Notes: generated by a model from the sequence alone, not told the origin. 64,000 bases of DNA from Zerene cesonia (GCF_012273895.1 NC_052120.1:4340001-4404000); one strand, 5' to 3'; shown: positions 15,801-26,546, counted from the stretch's first letter. A program made the numbers and translations.

Positions 15801-18800
15801 TTTTGTCTGTGGTACGTTATTACTTCGAAACTACTCATCGGATTTAATATAATTTGGAGTGATGTCAAAAGTTTGTTTCGTCAGAATCGGTTAAGTGAAA
15901 AAGAAGTTATGTTCAATTGAAGATTTACTTCAAGCCCAACAGATCATCCAAATTATAAGAGACTAGCAGCGCCCCACGGTTTCACCCGCCTAAGTACGTA
16001 TCGGATAAAAAGTTGCATATATGTTATTCCAGTTGTCCTGCTATCTACGTACCAAATTTCATTGCAATCGGTTCAATAGTTTTTGCGTGAAAGAGCAACG
16101 AACAAACACACATCCTAGTATTTTCTTGTGTTTTATTTTACACGAGTATTATACATTTAGAAATTAAAAACTTTTTAACGGATTTTTAACGCAAGCATAG
16201 GCGTTACAAGAAGTCTGCGGTATGTGAACACACTCTGGACAACAACCACTTCTTAAGATTCGACCAACCACAAATCCTCGCCACAGAAAATAGATTTTTT
16301 CCATGACTTGTACGTGAGGCTATTGAAATTAAAAAACATCCAAATTTCAATAGAGAAGATGGTTTACAGCTTTCCAACACCTGGGATCCTGTTATCAAGA
16401 ATTTAAAACCCCATGTCGGACGTACCAAAAGACCAGAAGACACTATCAGCCAATACTGCCAACATCCAGAAAAATTCTCTACATACCACTGCGGAGAAAT
16501 AGGTGGAGGTATTTCACAAACAACAATTTTTGTATGACTTTCAAGACAGTTGACATCTCAGTCTCCCCGTGACCACGCTCGCAGTAAAGTGTTCGAAACG
16601 TCGGGTTAATAATTTAATGAATTAATTGCGTTTAAAATCCTTTAAAAAGTTTTTGATTACTAAACACACGCATTTATAATATTAGTTGGATATAAAAACT
16701 GTGTCATAACAAAAATTGTTAAACGTGATGAGCATTGTCTGCTAAAAATATAAATTGAAGTTCTGTAACATCTGAAGTGGAACTCCAAGAACCAAGCTAC
16801 ACTTTAACATGTACCTACATAGGAATTAGAATTGAGGAGTCAGGCATTGTTCAGTCTCATGAGCGACAAAATCACCGACATCTGTGGTAAGACCCGGAAG
16901 ATAAGTAGTTCTTCCTCGATTTTGTTCACGTTCAAAGTCCACGCGAATGAAGTCACGGGCACCAGCTAGTATAATTGTTATAGTGTCACATTATATCACT
17001 AAAACAATAGAAATAGCCCCGGTGTAGCACGGGTTGAACCGTTGTAAGTAAAAGAACTTATATGATTGTATCAGATCAGTATTTGCGAAGATTTAAAAAA
17101 AAAAGATTCAATGTTACAAACTTTCCCTCTTTATAATATTTAGTAAATATGTTATTGATAGACTAGTATAGATAAGTAAGAATTTCATAGCATTATTCAT
17201 TATTTAACAATTTAAGGTTAGAATTTAAACGCTTATAATATCTAAACCTCTATACATAAAACAATGTTAATAACAGTTAATTTATACCTATCATCGTAAA
17301 ATTGTAAACATCGTTAGATTACATTCTCGCGGGAATCTAACTCCCATGATATTGTAAACTGTCCAAAAGATTGTGATCCGAAACATACTGATTACGATTT
17401 ACTGTATTATTTTTCGGTAGATTATTTATGTGGATGNNNNNNNNNNNNNNNNNNNNNNNNNNNNNNNNNNNNNNNNNNNNNNNNNNNNNNNNNNNNNNNN
17501 NNNNNNNNNNNNNNNNNNNNNNNNNNNNNNNNNNNNNNNNNNNNNNNNNNNNNNNNNNNNNNNNNNNNNNNNNNNNNNNNNNNNNNNNNNNNNNNNNNNN
17601 NNNNNNNNNNNNNNNNNNNNNNNNNNNNNNNNNNNNNNNNNNNNNNNNNNNNNNNNNNNNNNNNNNNNNNNNNNNNNNNNNNNNNNNNNNNNNNNNNNNN
17701 NNNNNNNNNNNNNNNNNNNNNNNNNNNNNNNNNNNNNNNNNNNNNNNNNNNNNNNNNNNNNNNNNNNNNNNNNNNNNNNNNNNNNNNNNNNNNNNNNNNN
17801 NNNNNNNNNNNNNNNNNNNNNNNNNNNNNNNNNNNNNNNNNNNNNNNNNNNNNNNNNNNNNNNNNNNNNNNNNNNNNNNNNNNNNNNNNNNNNNNNNNNN
17901 NNNNNNNNNNNNNNNNNNNNNNNNNNNNNNNNNNNNNNNNNNNNNNNNNNNNNNNNNNNNNNNNNNNNNNNNNNNNNNNNNNNNNNNNNNNNNNNNNNNN
18001 NNNNNNNNNNNNNNNNNNNNNNNNNNNNNNNNNNNNNNNNNNNNNNNNNNNNNNNNNNNNNNNNNNNNNNNNNNNNNNNNNNNNNNNNNNNNNNNNNNNN
18101 NNNNNNNNNNNNNNNNNNNNNNNNNNNNNNNNNNNNNNNNNNNNNNNNNNNNNNNNNNNNNNNNNNNNNNNNNNNNNNNNNNNNNNNNNNNNNNNNNNNN
18201 NNNNNNNNNNNNNNNNNNNNNNNNNNNNNNNNNNNNNNNNNNNNNNNNNNNNNNNNNNNNNNNNNNNNNNNNNNNNNNNNNNNNNNNNNNNNNNNNNNNN
18301 NNNNNNNNNNNNNNNNNNNNNNNNNNNNNNNNNNNNNNNNNNNNNNNNNNNNNNNNNNNNNNNNNNNNNNNNNNNNNNNNNNNNNNNNNNNNNNNNNNNN
18401 NNNNNNNNNNNNNNNNNNNNNNNNNNNNNNNNNNNNTTCTTAAGGACACTGAGTAAATCGCGGAAATTATAATCAGAGTAGATTCCAGCGAACTTAAAAC
18501 GTTGCGATCTGATGGAAATCAACCATTTCTTAACGGGAAGTTAACATTTATCTAAAAAATAAGTTTATTTACAACCGAGTTCCGAAAATGAGAAGGTTCT
18601 ACTCTGTGTATATACCCCTCAAGGGTGAAAAATAAAATAACATTGTTACTATAAGCGCTGCTCCTCTCATTCATTTGAAGTCGTTGACAGCCAAGTCTAA
18701 TGGTACTAGTTAATAGATACTATCTTACTACATATAATTTACCAATTTCAATCACCAATTCTCATATCAATCAACAATTCAATTAAATTGCAACGTATGC

Positions 18801-21800
18801 CTGGGTAGCCCTTATAGAAGTTATATTTTACGCTCTGGGTGGTTTTAGAGTCGGTTCAATTTTTTTTTTTTTTTTTTTTTATGTCACAGTCGGCAATGGA
18901 GCTGGTGGGACGCCTGATGGTAAGCGCTACCACCGCCCATGAACATTTGTAGAGGCGTAAAGTCGATTTCGAGTCGACAGATCTTACGCCTCTACAAATG
19001 GATTGCCGACTTTAAATTGGGAAGGGATTAAGAAAGGATTGGCAAGAGGAATAAAGGAAAGGACTGGGAAAGGGAAGGAAAAGGATATGGGCCTCCGGCT
19101 CCCCCACTCACCGAACGAAACACAGCAGAATGCTATTTCACGTCGGTCTTCTGTGGGGGTGTGGTACTTACCCGGTGCGAGCTGGCCCAATTCGTGCCGA
19201 AGCGTGCTCGACTACCACATACAAATAAATTAAAAAAATATATATATTCCAGACACAATTAAAGCATAATCTTAGTGCCATAAGAGTTTAATGATTTCTA
19301 AACGACATAATAACGATCACTTGCATTTACAATTGTAAAAAAATTGTAAAGTAGAGTCGATACAGTAGAAAAAAAAACTCTACACATTCAAATCGAGATC
19401 GAATCAATTTGTAAATGAAGTGACCACGCATGCATAGCTTGCAATAGATCAAAGTGTTAATTTATTTACAATGTAGATAGGCAAATGTAGGGGGGTTGTA
19501 ATGTATGTGTCGGTGCGCCGATGCGTGCAGCCCTGTGCATCGAACTCCGGCTAATCGCGACTAAATTCTGACACTCGTGTGAAACAACACACTCTGCTCG
19601 TAAAATCAATTTTAATGTTAATAATATTGTAGCTTACGGGTTATTGGTAGTATCATAGGGCCTGGATAATCCGGGAAATGGAAAAATATGCAAGTATATT
19701 TTAGGCATGCCCAAATGTCTCGATGCTTTGCATAGGGAAATGTGAAAGTGACATTGGATTATTATATTTTTGAATGATTCTGTAGTTGATGGTCTACAAC
19801 GTGTTTATTACTTAAAACCACACGTTCAGTGATTTTCGTTATTATTATACAATGGGTTTAGGACATTACTAGATTATTTAAGAAGGGGGACTATTAATCT
19901 CGTTGAGGTCATTAAATATTTACTTCTGAGAATCATGATTAGTATACAAGTACACTTAACCATGATTCTCAGAAAGAAAATATTGAACAAATTCCAGATT
20001 TCATTAATACAATTTATCAAATACAAACATATTCATAAAGAGAGCTTCTTACATGACAATTCAATGGAATAGTATTCTGTAGACAATAGATAAGCCGATG
20101 TATCTACTCATAATGTACATAGTCTGTGTTGATTTAACGAACTTTGTGCGATGTGGGCTTATGACGAATGACTCTGACGATATATTAGTGTCAAAGCACA
20201 TACAGGCTGTACTTTAATCCTTATACATAATGTGGACTCTCTGACAGTAAAAAAAATTGTTTTTTTCAACAATACTTAGTAGGATGATAAAAGTAATTAA
20301 GAAATGATTTACAAAACTACTCTTTGCTATAAATCTTCATACCGGATAATTTTTTGGGGAAACTACTTTAACTATCATTTTCAACAAAAAAAGTATTACC
20401 CTTATTTCAGAATTAAATCCCGATCAACTACAAAGTGATAAACAGTTTCATTAAATAAATTTATCAATTTATTTGAACATTATTCACATCACCACAGCTC
20501 AAAATGGTGATAGAAAACATTGTGAGAAAACGTGTCCAAGAATCAAAAGTTTGACGGCGTGTGTATTCTGCCCATAGTCAGTTCGGTATATTATCTGAAG
20601 CAGGACATATTATATCGGCTGATGATGATGATGGGATGATTCGCTGAAGGTGCGTTTTTTGTATATCTACCACCTAACACTTTGTTGGTGATGTATTAAA
20701 CCCAAAATAAATAAATTTAAACGGTTGAGGGGTCACCGTGACGTCGTAAAGCAGTACTAATTCTAGTGTGGAAAAAAGACAGACTTTTATAGATTGTCTA
20801 ATGCCAAGTAGGTATACCAGGTTTGAGAATACAACGCAACAAAGTACTAGTTCTAATTGAGCTTCTAAGATTTAACCCACATACCGACACAGATTAAGAC
20901 AAGCAGACCAACACAGCTAGTTAAATAGCTTATAAAAATTTAACGAAAATTTAAGCGAGAGTAAAGGGAAACTAATGATTTTGTAGATATTGTCTTTATA
21001 CAAACATCCTGTATATATTGCTCTAAGATAGAACGAGGGTGTGACAAGTTTCCGTTCCCAAAACGAGCCCAAGTCCGTCCCTTCAGGGCTCGCTTTTCTC
21101 ATCTGAATAATCTTACTCTTGTCTCTTTGCCTAATATTAATTTGGGACAGTGAGGATTGTTTAATTTGTCTATATTTGCTAAAGCGCGTGTTTTAAGTTG
21201 TGGAAATTTTATTTTATATAGAATGGAATAAGTCACTAGCTAACCTAAATTTAAAAATTTGCAATAAATTTATATTATACGTACTTTAATAATTTAATTA
21301 TAAATTAATAATGACTTTTACAAGTCAATATATAATATGAATATACAATACATAATCATAAAAATATTTTTCAGAACAAGCTCAAAATAAACTATTACTA
21401 TGAAATTTATCGAGATCAATTCTTGACTCGTATAGTTAAAAGTTAGAGAGGAAATCAATCTTGCTATTATACATATTAATTAATAAAATTTGTTAAAACA
21501 TAGTAAAGAAAGTAACATCATTTCCAAGGGCTAATTTTGTTAAAAACTTATTACATAAGTATTATGTAATAAGTTTTTATTTTAGGTGAATTGCATACAT
21601 GGCAATCTGCATTTTATTGCGTTGGACTTTTACAATAATTCGTCATAATGTTTAATTATTTACTTTTATGTCAAAAGAAATAAATAGGTCCAATAAGGAA
21701 TGCTTTATAAATAGGTAAATACATCAATTTAAGTTACTTTTATTTTTTACACATCTGTCAGATTTATTTTATTACCACATAATAAAAACAATTGAATCAA

Positions 21801-21821
21801 AATCTACTGACCTGTTCCCAT
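847..21821 (-). CDS. dsf: Nuclear receptor dissatisfaction (NR2E group), 5' six coding exons; 3' part outside window
   Basis: Transcription factor of the tailless/dissatisfaction nuclear-receptor group. In Drosophila dsf acts in sexual behaviour and sex-specific neurons. Coding exons, in order on the minus strand: 21812-21821, 13877-13957, 13085-13246, 2041-2198, 1662-1835 and 847-957. They sum to 696 nt, or 232 codons in one open frame. The first coding exon is only ten bases (MGT plus one base). The DNA-binding domain covers about residues 12-76. Zinc ligands are C12, C15, C29, C32, C48, C58, C68 and C71. The P-box reads [10 protein letters not shown], and the extension [15 protein letters not shown] is diagnostic of dsf. 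A short proline- and serine-rich hinge follows (about residues 94-183). The ligand-binding domain starts near [12 protein letters not shown] and runs to TWELLQ, where exon 6 ends at a GTAAGA donor. The hinge is much shorter than the long His/Ala-rich fly hinge as I remember it. The remaining ligand-binding exons must lie before base 1. Introns of about 11.0 and 7.9 kb suggest many embedded regulatory elements. Confidence 0.93.
1020..1200. repeat. LINE 3'-end-like repeat fragment
   Basis: A TTTA-rich stretch (about 1030-1055) leads into GCGGCCTTATCACTCAGAAG and TCTTCCAGGCAACC. A related fragment, GGCGGCCTTGTCAGTAATAG, lies at 37313-37372. These resemble LINE 3' untranslated ends common in Lepidoptera. 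The fragment sits in the dsf intron between exons 5 and 6. The family name is not certain. Confidence 0.5.
3170..3275. promoter_or_regulatory. GC-rich island in dsf intron, candidate cis-regulatory element
   Basis: A short GC-rich block (about GCTCGCCGCTCGCTGCAT to CCCGCGCGGCGGC) in otherwise AT-rich intron. Short reading frames cross it but show no family resemblance or codon signature. A regulatory role is inference from composition and position only. Confidence 0.25.
3886..4050 (+). repeat. tRNA-derived SINE, 3' half, diverged
   Basis: It matches the 3' half of the fuller copy at 25283-25595. It shares ACATCGTGAGGAAACCGGCA, TGTGACATCTGCCAAC, a degraded GGCCAGCGTGG segment and a CATCATCATCA tail. 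Box A and box B are missing. Confidence 0.8.
4706..5705. other. Assembly gap, 1000 N
   Basis: Exactly 1000 unknown bases inside the dsf intron. The round length suggests a placeholder rather than a measured size. Open frames that run through it are artefacts. Confidence 0.99.
5706..5925 (+). repeat. Interspersed repeat 3' end (LINE/RTE-like), bordering the gap
   Basis: The sequence CGGCTCGTGCGTTCTGGAG followed by TTATAGCGTCAGGAAGG and a short TTTATATAGTAGAT end resembles a common lepidopteran retroelement 3' end. The gap immediately to the left probably reflects failed assembly of the rest of this repeat. Family assignment is from memory and tentative. Confidence 0.5.
6945..6985 (-). repeat. 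Truncated copy of the tRNA-like element
   Basis: The stretch GAAATTTTGAAAGAATAGAA followed by AAATTTTGATCACGAGGCAG matches the 3' end and flank of the tRNA-like units at 39487-39558 and 39828-39899. It stops within the T-stem. It shows that the unit belongs to a dispersed family rather than being a single tRNA gene. Confidence 0.7.
7079..7260. promoter_or_regulatory. Candidate intronic regulatory island of dsf (homeodomain-like motifs)
   Basis: A block of raised GC content in the large dsf intron. It carries GTGATTAATGACC and AATAATCCC (homeodomain-type TAAT and TAATCC motifs) and GTCACGTC. No coding pattern is visible. It could also be an unrecognised repeat. Confidence 0.25.
7956..8350. 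promoter_or_regulatory. GC-rich islands in dsf intron
   Basis: Two adjacent blocks (7960-8170 and 8230-8350) stand out from the AT-rich background. An 86-codon plus-strand frame crosses the first block but shows no domain and lies inside an intron of dsf. On the minus strand GCGCAG/GTGAGC near 8336-8350 looks like a splice donor, but no matching exon was found. Regulatory function is inference. Confidence 0.25.
11085..11300. promoter_or_regulatory. GC-rich island in dsf intron
   Basis: A 200-bp block (from GTTACCGGCGGGCGCCG to GCGGCGCGCCACCC) contrasts sharply with its flanks of AT-rich DNA. No frame, RNA gene or repeat signature was recognised in it. Such islands in introns of developmental regulators are often conserved enhancers. 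That role is inferred. Confidence 0.3.
11925..12080. promoter_or_regulatory. GC-rich island with E-box and Otx-type site in dsf intron
   Basis: It contains TCACGTGAC (E-box), AGGTAATCCGG (Otx/Bicoid-type TAATCC), a GGCCGCGGCGGC core and AATAATTAAACGACG. It lies about 1.1 kb downstream, in the direction of transcription, of the second zinc-finger exon. There is no coding signal. The regulatory role is inferred. Confidence 0.3.
13329..13646 (-). repeat. Family A poly-A repeat, near full length
   Basis: Read on the minus strand it runs from about GTCGAGCATGCTTCGG through GAACCGGCGTGAAAT-type sequence and CTTACCATCAG to GCCCGCTATGACATAAAAAA. Copies at 18.9, 46.8 and 53.8 kb share both ends. It lies within 90 bases of dsf exon 3 (13085-13246), in the intron upstream of that exon. 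Confidence 0.85.
15960..16117 (+). repeat. Family C repeat (ACTAGCTG...TTTTTGCGTGAAAG)
   Basis: The sequence CTAGCAGCGCCCCACGGTTT, then GTTATTCCAGTTGTCC and CATTGCAATCGGTTCAATAG matches copies at 26.4, 42.9, 44.8 and 62.0 kb. These resemble RTE-type retroelement 3' ends frequent in Lepidoptera. This copy is cut after ACACACATCC. Confidence 0.75.
16205..16612 (+). mobile_element. Penelope-like element remnant (C-terminal endonuclease region), broken
   Basis: The plus strand encodes the C-terminal signature of Penelope-like retroelements. The peptide [19 protein letters not shown] appears in one frame. After one frame change come [17 protein letters not shown] and [14 protein letters not shown], as seen after GIY-YIG endonuclease domains. 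A stop and at least one frameshift interrupt the reading. The 3' end VFETSG is followed by a stop codon. No reverse transcriptase region is seen upstream, where a family C repeat sits. This is a dead 5'-truncated fossil inside dsf intron 1. Confidence 0.7.
17437..18436. other. Assembly gap, 1000 N
   Basis: Placeholder gap inside dsf intron 1. Reading frames through it in several phases carry no information. Confidence 0.99.
18861..19219 (-). repeat. Family A repeat with perfect 17-bp internal hairpin
   Basis: A long T run (about 18861-18880) marks the A tail on the minus strand. The body matches the other family A copies, including GGGCCTCCGGCTCCCCCACT and TGTGGTACTTACCCGG. Inside it, 18944-18960 and 18984-19000 are perfect inverted repeats of CATTTGTAGAGGCGTAA. 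Small frames on both strands are by-products of the repeat. Confidence 0.85.
20513..20640 (+). repeat. tRNA-derived SINE, diverged 3' part
   Basis: Degraded matches to the SINE at 25283-25595: AAACATTGTGAGAAAACGTG, CAAGAATCAAAAGTTTGACG and a terminal GGCTGATGATGATGATGGG. It lacks the tRNA-related head. Confidence 0.65.
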
Positions 21822-22745
21822 CCTACGGAAGGCCGCGACCGGCGTCCGTTGTTTTTCCCAAAACGTCGACAGCTCGACTTTTAATTTGTGACCTCTTGTT
21901 AAGTACAGCTCACCACTTATATCTTCTATTTATTTAAAACCTGCGCTTTATAAGAAGTGTGTAAATAATAACACACCTAATTAACGATGATCACTATTAA
22001 TATATGAAGTATTTATTTGACGGTAAAACTCAAGACTAATTGGATTTATAATTCATAAGTATTAATTTGGTTTCGATAAAAAAAATTATGGTGACTTTCT
22101 ATACGACTTCACCACCGAGTCACGGCTTTCGACAGACTGCTCCAATAATTGTGATCTTTGAAGCCGCTGCGGAGATCGCGAGTCACATCATCCCCTGATT
22201 ACATCGGGGCCCACCCCTCGAGTGAGATAGCAAGTAACAATAACCCCGAGCACGAGCGAGACACCTGTGATCCCATCTTGTGGCTCGGTCTACAGGCTAC
22301 ATTGTCAGGGTATCGGTGACGGCGATTTTGACCGTGGTATGTATACAAATTTATTTATTGATTTTACGTTTTTTATTATTAAAAAATATGTATTCATAAT
22401 TATCAAATTTATTCCATAGCAGCGTTTTTCAGTTAGGATTTTTTTTATACAAATACAAATAAACTTTTTTAATCTTTATCTAAACAAATATTGTGAATAA
22501 TTTTGACATTTTAAAATAGTAAAATCGAGATCGAGCTAGCTTTTCCATTTAAAAATTTTACTTAAAAATATAATTTCGTTTCCACTGTAAACATTAAAAT
22601 GTCAAGTAAGAACTAGGGGATAAAGGGAGCTAATTGGCTGGGCGTCGTGAGCGACCAATCGGTGCTTGCCTTTTATATAGGGGGCGGTCCACGGAGCTTT
22701 TGAATTGAAATCGAGCTACGAAGCGAAAATGCCACGTGCGACATA
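21822..22745 (-). promoter_or_regulatory. Probable dsf 5' leader and promoter region
   Basis: The 500 bases upstream of the dsf start codon are GC-richer than the surroundings (notably 22100-22320), as expected for a 5' untranslated region and proximal promoter. Further upstream, the minus strand carries TATATAAAAGG (plus 22671-22681), a good TATA-box match about 850 bases before the start codon. CCAAT-type motifs lie at about 22634 and 22656, on the downstream side for dsf. The arrangement could equally serve a plus-strand transcript, but no gene follows there. No transcription start can be fixed from sequence alone. Confidence 0.35.
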
Positions 22746-23180
22746 GACTTAGGGCATATTACACTTTCTAAAGGAGTTTCTTACCGCAAGATCATTTAGA
22801 AAATACGCTTGTGTTTGTATCCGCTGCCCGATCGAGCATAAGTGATCCGGTTCACATTGCCACATTACTCTTTGCTTTATCCTGCCTTTGTCAAACTTAA
22901 TGTCAAATCTTCTAACTACGTATTGAATTGGATTTCTAAAAAATCTTTTCATATTAGAATATAGGAGAAACGATTTGTGTGTTTGCTTTTAGATGCAATT
23001 TTAAAATTGACATGATTAACGATGTTTATATTAAAGGCAATGGTCAATGGTAATGCAACGTACCTAATGCTATTAATTATAGATACATATAGAATTGTGG
23101 TTTTGGGCGGATTCCCAGTGTACAGTGATAATATAAGATTGAGAGAATACAAGATATAAGATTTAAACTCATTCACTTCC

Positions 23181-23315
23181 TTTTTATGTCACAGTCTGCA
23201 AAATAGCTGGTGGATCACTTGATGGTAAGCGCTACCACCGCCCATGAATTGTCCTCTTTAAACGACAAGGGATTTAGAAGGAATTGATGAGAGGAACTAA
23301 GGACAGGACTGTGAC
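23181..23315 (-). repeat. Family A repeat fragment
   Basis: The 3' part of family A (TTTTTATGTCACAGTCTGCA, then GCTGGTGGATCACTTGATGG) is followed by a degraded purine-rich segment. The hairpin and 5' head are lost. Confidence 0.7.
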
Positions 23316-25282
23316 GGTGTAGTAAACGATCATTATTATGATAGTGTGGCATTAAGTAGGTAGAATGCTATGTTACCAACCCGTCTACTACAAGAAATAT
23401 ATATTACTTGCATAATACACATATATGATATGAATATGATTTTTTATGAATCTCGTAGCTACATATTCCATATTTTATATTTTGAACAAGCGAACCGAAT
23501 TAATTTTTTTGCACATCGACTACTTAATTTTTTCTTATATATTTGCTGTAAATAAAATCCGCTGACAACTTTTACAAATATGTTTTCAGACTCTACATAG
23601 CATAGTAATGAATTTTATGTATGTGGTGTCTGTTAAAATATTCAATCACATCGAACATTGACTAGTGCATTTAATTGTTTTATTCCCTTATCATAAAAGA
23701 AGTGTTTTTCTACGATTTAAATAATAATCGGCAACGTTAAATCTCACTAAATAACTACTAATGCGTGGCACGTGACCGCGGCACCCGGTCTTTGAAAAAC
23801 AACTTACACAAAAGCTCAACCAGTCTATAATAATGACAATTATATAGGCACTCCGTGCTGTATATTTAAATTATATTTTCCATAGTAAATACTGAATGCA
23901 CATCTATAATTCTAAATGCACATCTATAATTCTAAAAATCTGTTTTAAACGAATTGTGTTTATTAATTAGTGCAGATTTAAGCTCACTATCTTGAAAGAT
24001 ATTTCAATAATAAAAAAATCGATCGTGAGGTACCTTGGCATCTCAAAAGCGATGGAATACCTTAGATTTTTTAAATATGTTGTATTTATATATTTAGATT
24101 TTTTAAATATGTTGTTTTATATTGTGTTTATTTAAATGTTACTATTATATATTATAGTAGATACTATTGTCTTCATTTATTTTAAGAACTTAAATTTCCC
24201 TTATAAAAACTTTAGATTTTCAAGAAGATTTTATCATTTAACTAATAAAGTTGTGTTCCAGAGTGAAAAAAAGGAATTTGAACAAAGCCGTGGGCGGCAC
24301 ACACTTGATGAGGTGGTCACCAAATGTCTCCTCACTGAGGAATGATACTTATTTACATTTATAATTTTTTATACTCTGGGGAGCTAGTATCTAATTAGTT
24401 TTACGTTTAAAAAAACATGACGAGATTTCTTATTCAAATTACTTAAAAAAAATGGCATCAGCGAATTTCACATTTAAAGTACATGTGAAATTCCCACAAC
24501 CCATTGAAAAGTATGAAAAGAAAACTCTGTATATTTTAAATCAACACTCAATTTTAAAGCAATTTTAAATCAGTTACGGGTGATTGTTTATGATTGTTCT
24601 CTTTTGGAAAAAATAACATATGCACGGGTATAGAGGGCGCGAGGGTGACGAGGGCGGTCGTCGACATCCTACGCTAGGGATGCTAATGGCGTTTTGTAAT
24701 ACAAATTTTGGTTTGGATAATTTTTAGGATTTTTTCCGAAAACCTTATAATTTTATTAAAATATGTAATTATTAATTATTATAAAGTTGTTTTCAACAGC
24801 CGTTTAATCTAAACTCAGCTGTGCTGTTTTATTTAATAGGTATTTTCATATAATCTAGAATAGCATAGTAGGTTAATTATGTAAAACTTAGTAGGTGTCT
24901 GTTGTAAAATACAAAATTAGTTTGAATACTATTTTCAGCCAGTAATAAATAGTTAAAGCCATGATATTTATTCATATCATTATGTCCTTCGTTTTTTTGA
25001 GCAAGTAAAACCAAACGTAGGCAGCCCTAGTCAGTGATAAGCACTTGAACACATCAAATAATGTGCGCGTGACTGGACTATTGTCGGCCGACACCCAGTT
25101 AAGCTCTATTTGTCCAGCGATGATGAGTGTTTAATAAGTTCCTTGATCTGCTACTTTTGTTTTGTAATTCTAGTTTCGGTGCAGGTTATCTTACACTCTT
25201 TTATTAAAAAAAATATTAATAAAAGAATATTTACCTAGATACCAACCATTTAGTCGGTTCTTCGTCGTCGTCGGTAAAAAAA

Positions 25283-25595
25283 AGCAGTGGTGGCTCAGTG
25301 GTGAGAACCTCAGACTTCAAAATCGATAAGTCGGGGTTCGAGACCGGGCGAGCGTGCAGGAAATAAATTGATTTTTCAATTTATCTGCGCATGTAGATAA
25401 CATCACCACTGCTTCAAACGGTGAAGGAAAACATCGTGAGGAAACCGGCATGTCCCAGAATCAAAAGTTCGACGACATGTGACATCTGCCAACCCGCACT
25501 TGGCCAGCGTGGTGGATTATGGCCTGAACCCTCATAGGAGGCCTGTGTCCCAGCAGTGGGAACATATAAGGGCTGATGATGATGATGATGATGAG
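25283..25595 (+). repeat. tRNA-derived SINE, near full length
   Basis: The head contains RNA polymerase III box A (GTGGCTCAGTGGTGAGAAC) and box B (GGGTTCGAGACC). The body has AACATCGTGAGGAAACCGGC and CTTGGCCAGCGTGGTGGAT, and the tail is (GATGAT)n. This is the classic layout of lepidopteran tRNA-derived SINEs. Partial relatives are at 3886-4050, 20513-20640 and 34916-35137. A short frame near the tail is not a gene. Confidence 0.9.
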
Positions 25596-26364
25596 TCGGT
25601 TCTTGTTGAATCTACATATTTGATTCTTAACTACTGCACTTGTATTTTATTTAAATTCACTCTTTATACCACTATATCTTTAGAGGACTTTTAGGAGGCG
25701 ATATTGAATAAATATATGACAATTCCGTGGCTATTATCTTTAAGTTTATAAACTTAAACTATAGTTTAACAATTGAAAAAACCAAAGTTTATACTCGATA
25801 GAATCCACGAGATATAGTTTTTTTATTTTATTTTAGAGAAAGACAATTGAATTTTAACTTATAGGCAACTTTTTAGTTTTAGCTTATAAGCCATCGCCCA
25901 TGATCATCTGCAGGGGCAGGTACCTACGGCCGGCAACTTATTTGCCGGCTTTTTAAATTGATAGATATATAAAGAAAGGCATGATGTCAGAATGCATATG
26001 AAGGAAAAAGGAAGCGACATGTGAACGATACTATTCGAAGAGAACACAATGTGTACTGTATGCCTTAAGAAGATATGCCTCCCTCCCTCTCTCATTGGGT
26101 AGAGACCCATAGCAGCGAAGTATCAATAAAAATATTGCAAAAATGGGATCAATATTTCGTTTTAGAATAGATGAAGTGACGTGGGTCAGCCGTCAACTAG
26201 TTTATATATTACTTATATGGATTAAATGATGCCAGGATAGAGTAAGTAACATTCAACAAATATGTCCATCGATCAACTTGTTATTCGAATATAATTTACT
26301 TAATTATTTTAAATTCGGTCAAAAACTCAAATAACAGTTTATCTTAGTTACATCTATAGATATA

Positions 26365-26546
26365 ACTAGCTGCGCCCCGCGGTTTCACCCGCGTAAGTCC
26401 GTATCCCGTAAGATCATCGGGATAAAAAGTTGTCTATATGTTATTACAGATGTCCAGCTGTCTACGTAACAATTTTCATTGCAATCGATTGAATAGTTTT
26501 TGCGTGAAAGACTTACAAACTTTCGCATTTATAATATTAGTAGGAT
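26365..26546 (+). repeat. Family C repeat, near full length
   Basis: It starts ACTAGCTGCGCCCCGCGG and ends TTTATAATATTAGTAGGAT. The middle has GATAAAAAGTTGTCTATATG and ATTGCAATCGATTGAATAG. It is one of the best-preserved copies here. Confidence 0.8.

Larger units (their letters stand above)
13958..21811. other. First dsf intron (between the 10-nt exon and the first zinc-finger exon)
   Basis: This 7.9-kb intron contains a family C repeat (15960-16117), a Penelope-like remnant (16205-16612), a 1-kb gap, family A (18861-19219) and a SINE fragment (20513-20640). A stretch near 20925-21110 looks repeat-derived but was not assigned. A block at 14320-14470 contains GGATTAGTCAGATTA and is another candidate regulatory island. 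No additional coding exon is apparent. Confidence 0.65.

Noticed and set aside
17337..18522. Several 337-370 codon frames around the second gap
   Set aside because: The N block removes stops in all phases; flanking residues show no family signal.
20917..21102. 61-codon minus-strand frame ([14 protein letters not shown]...)
   Set aside because: It looks repeat-derived and lies in dsf intron 1; no evidence for a gene, and I could not assign the family.
25573..25595. (GAT)n run as a CRISPR-like or coding repeat
   Set aside because: It is the simple-repeat tail of the SINE.
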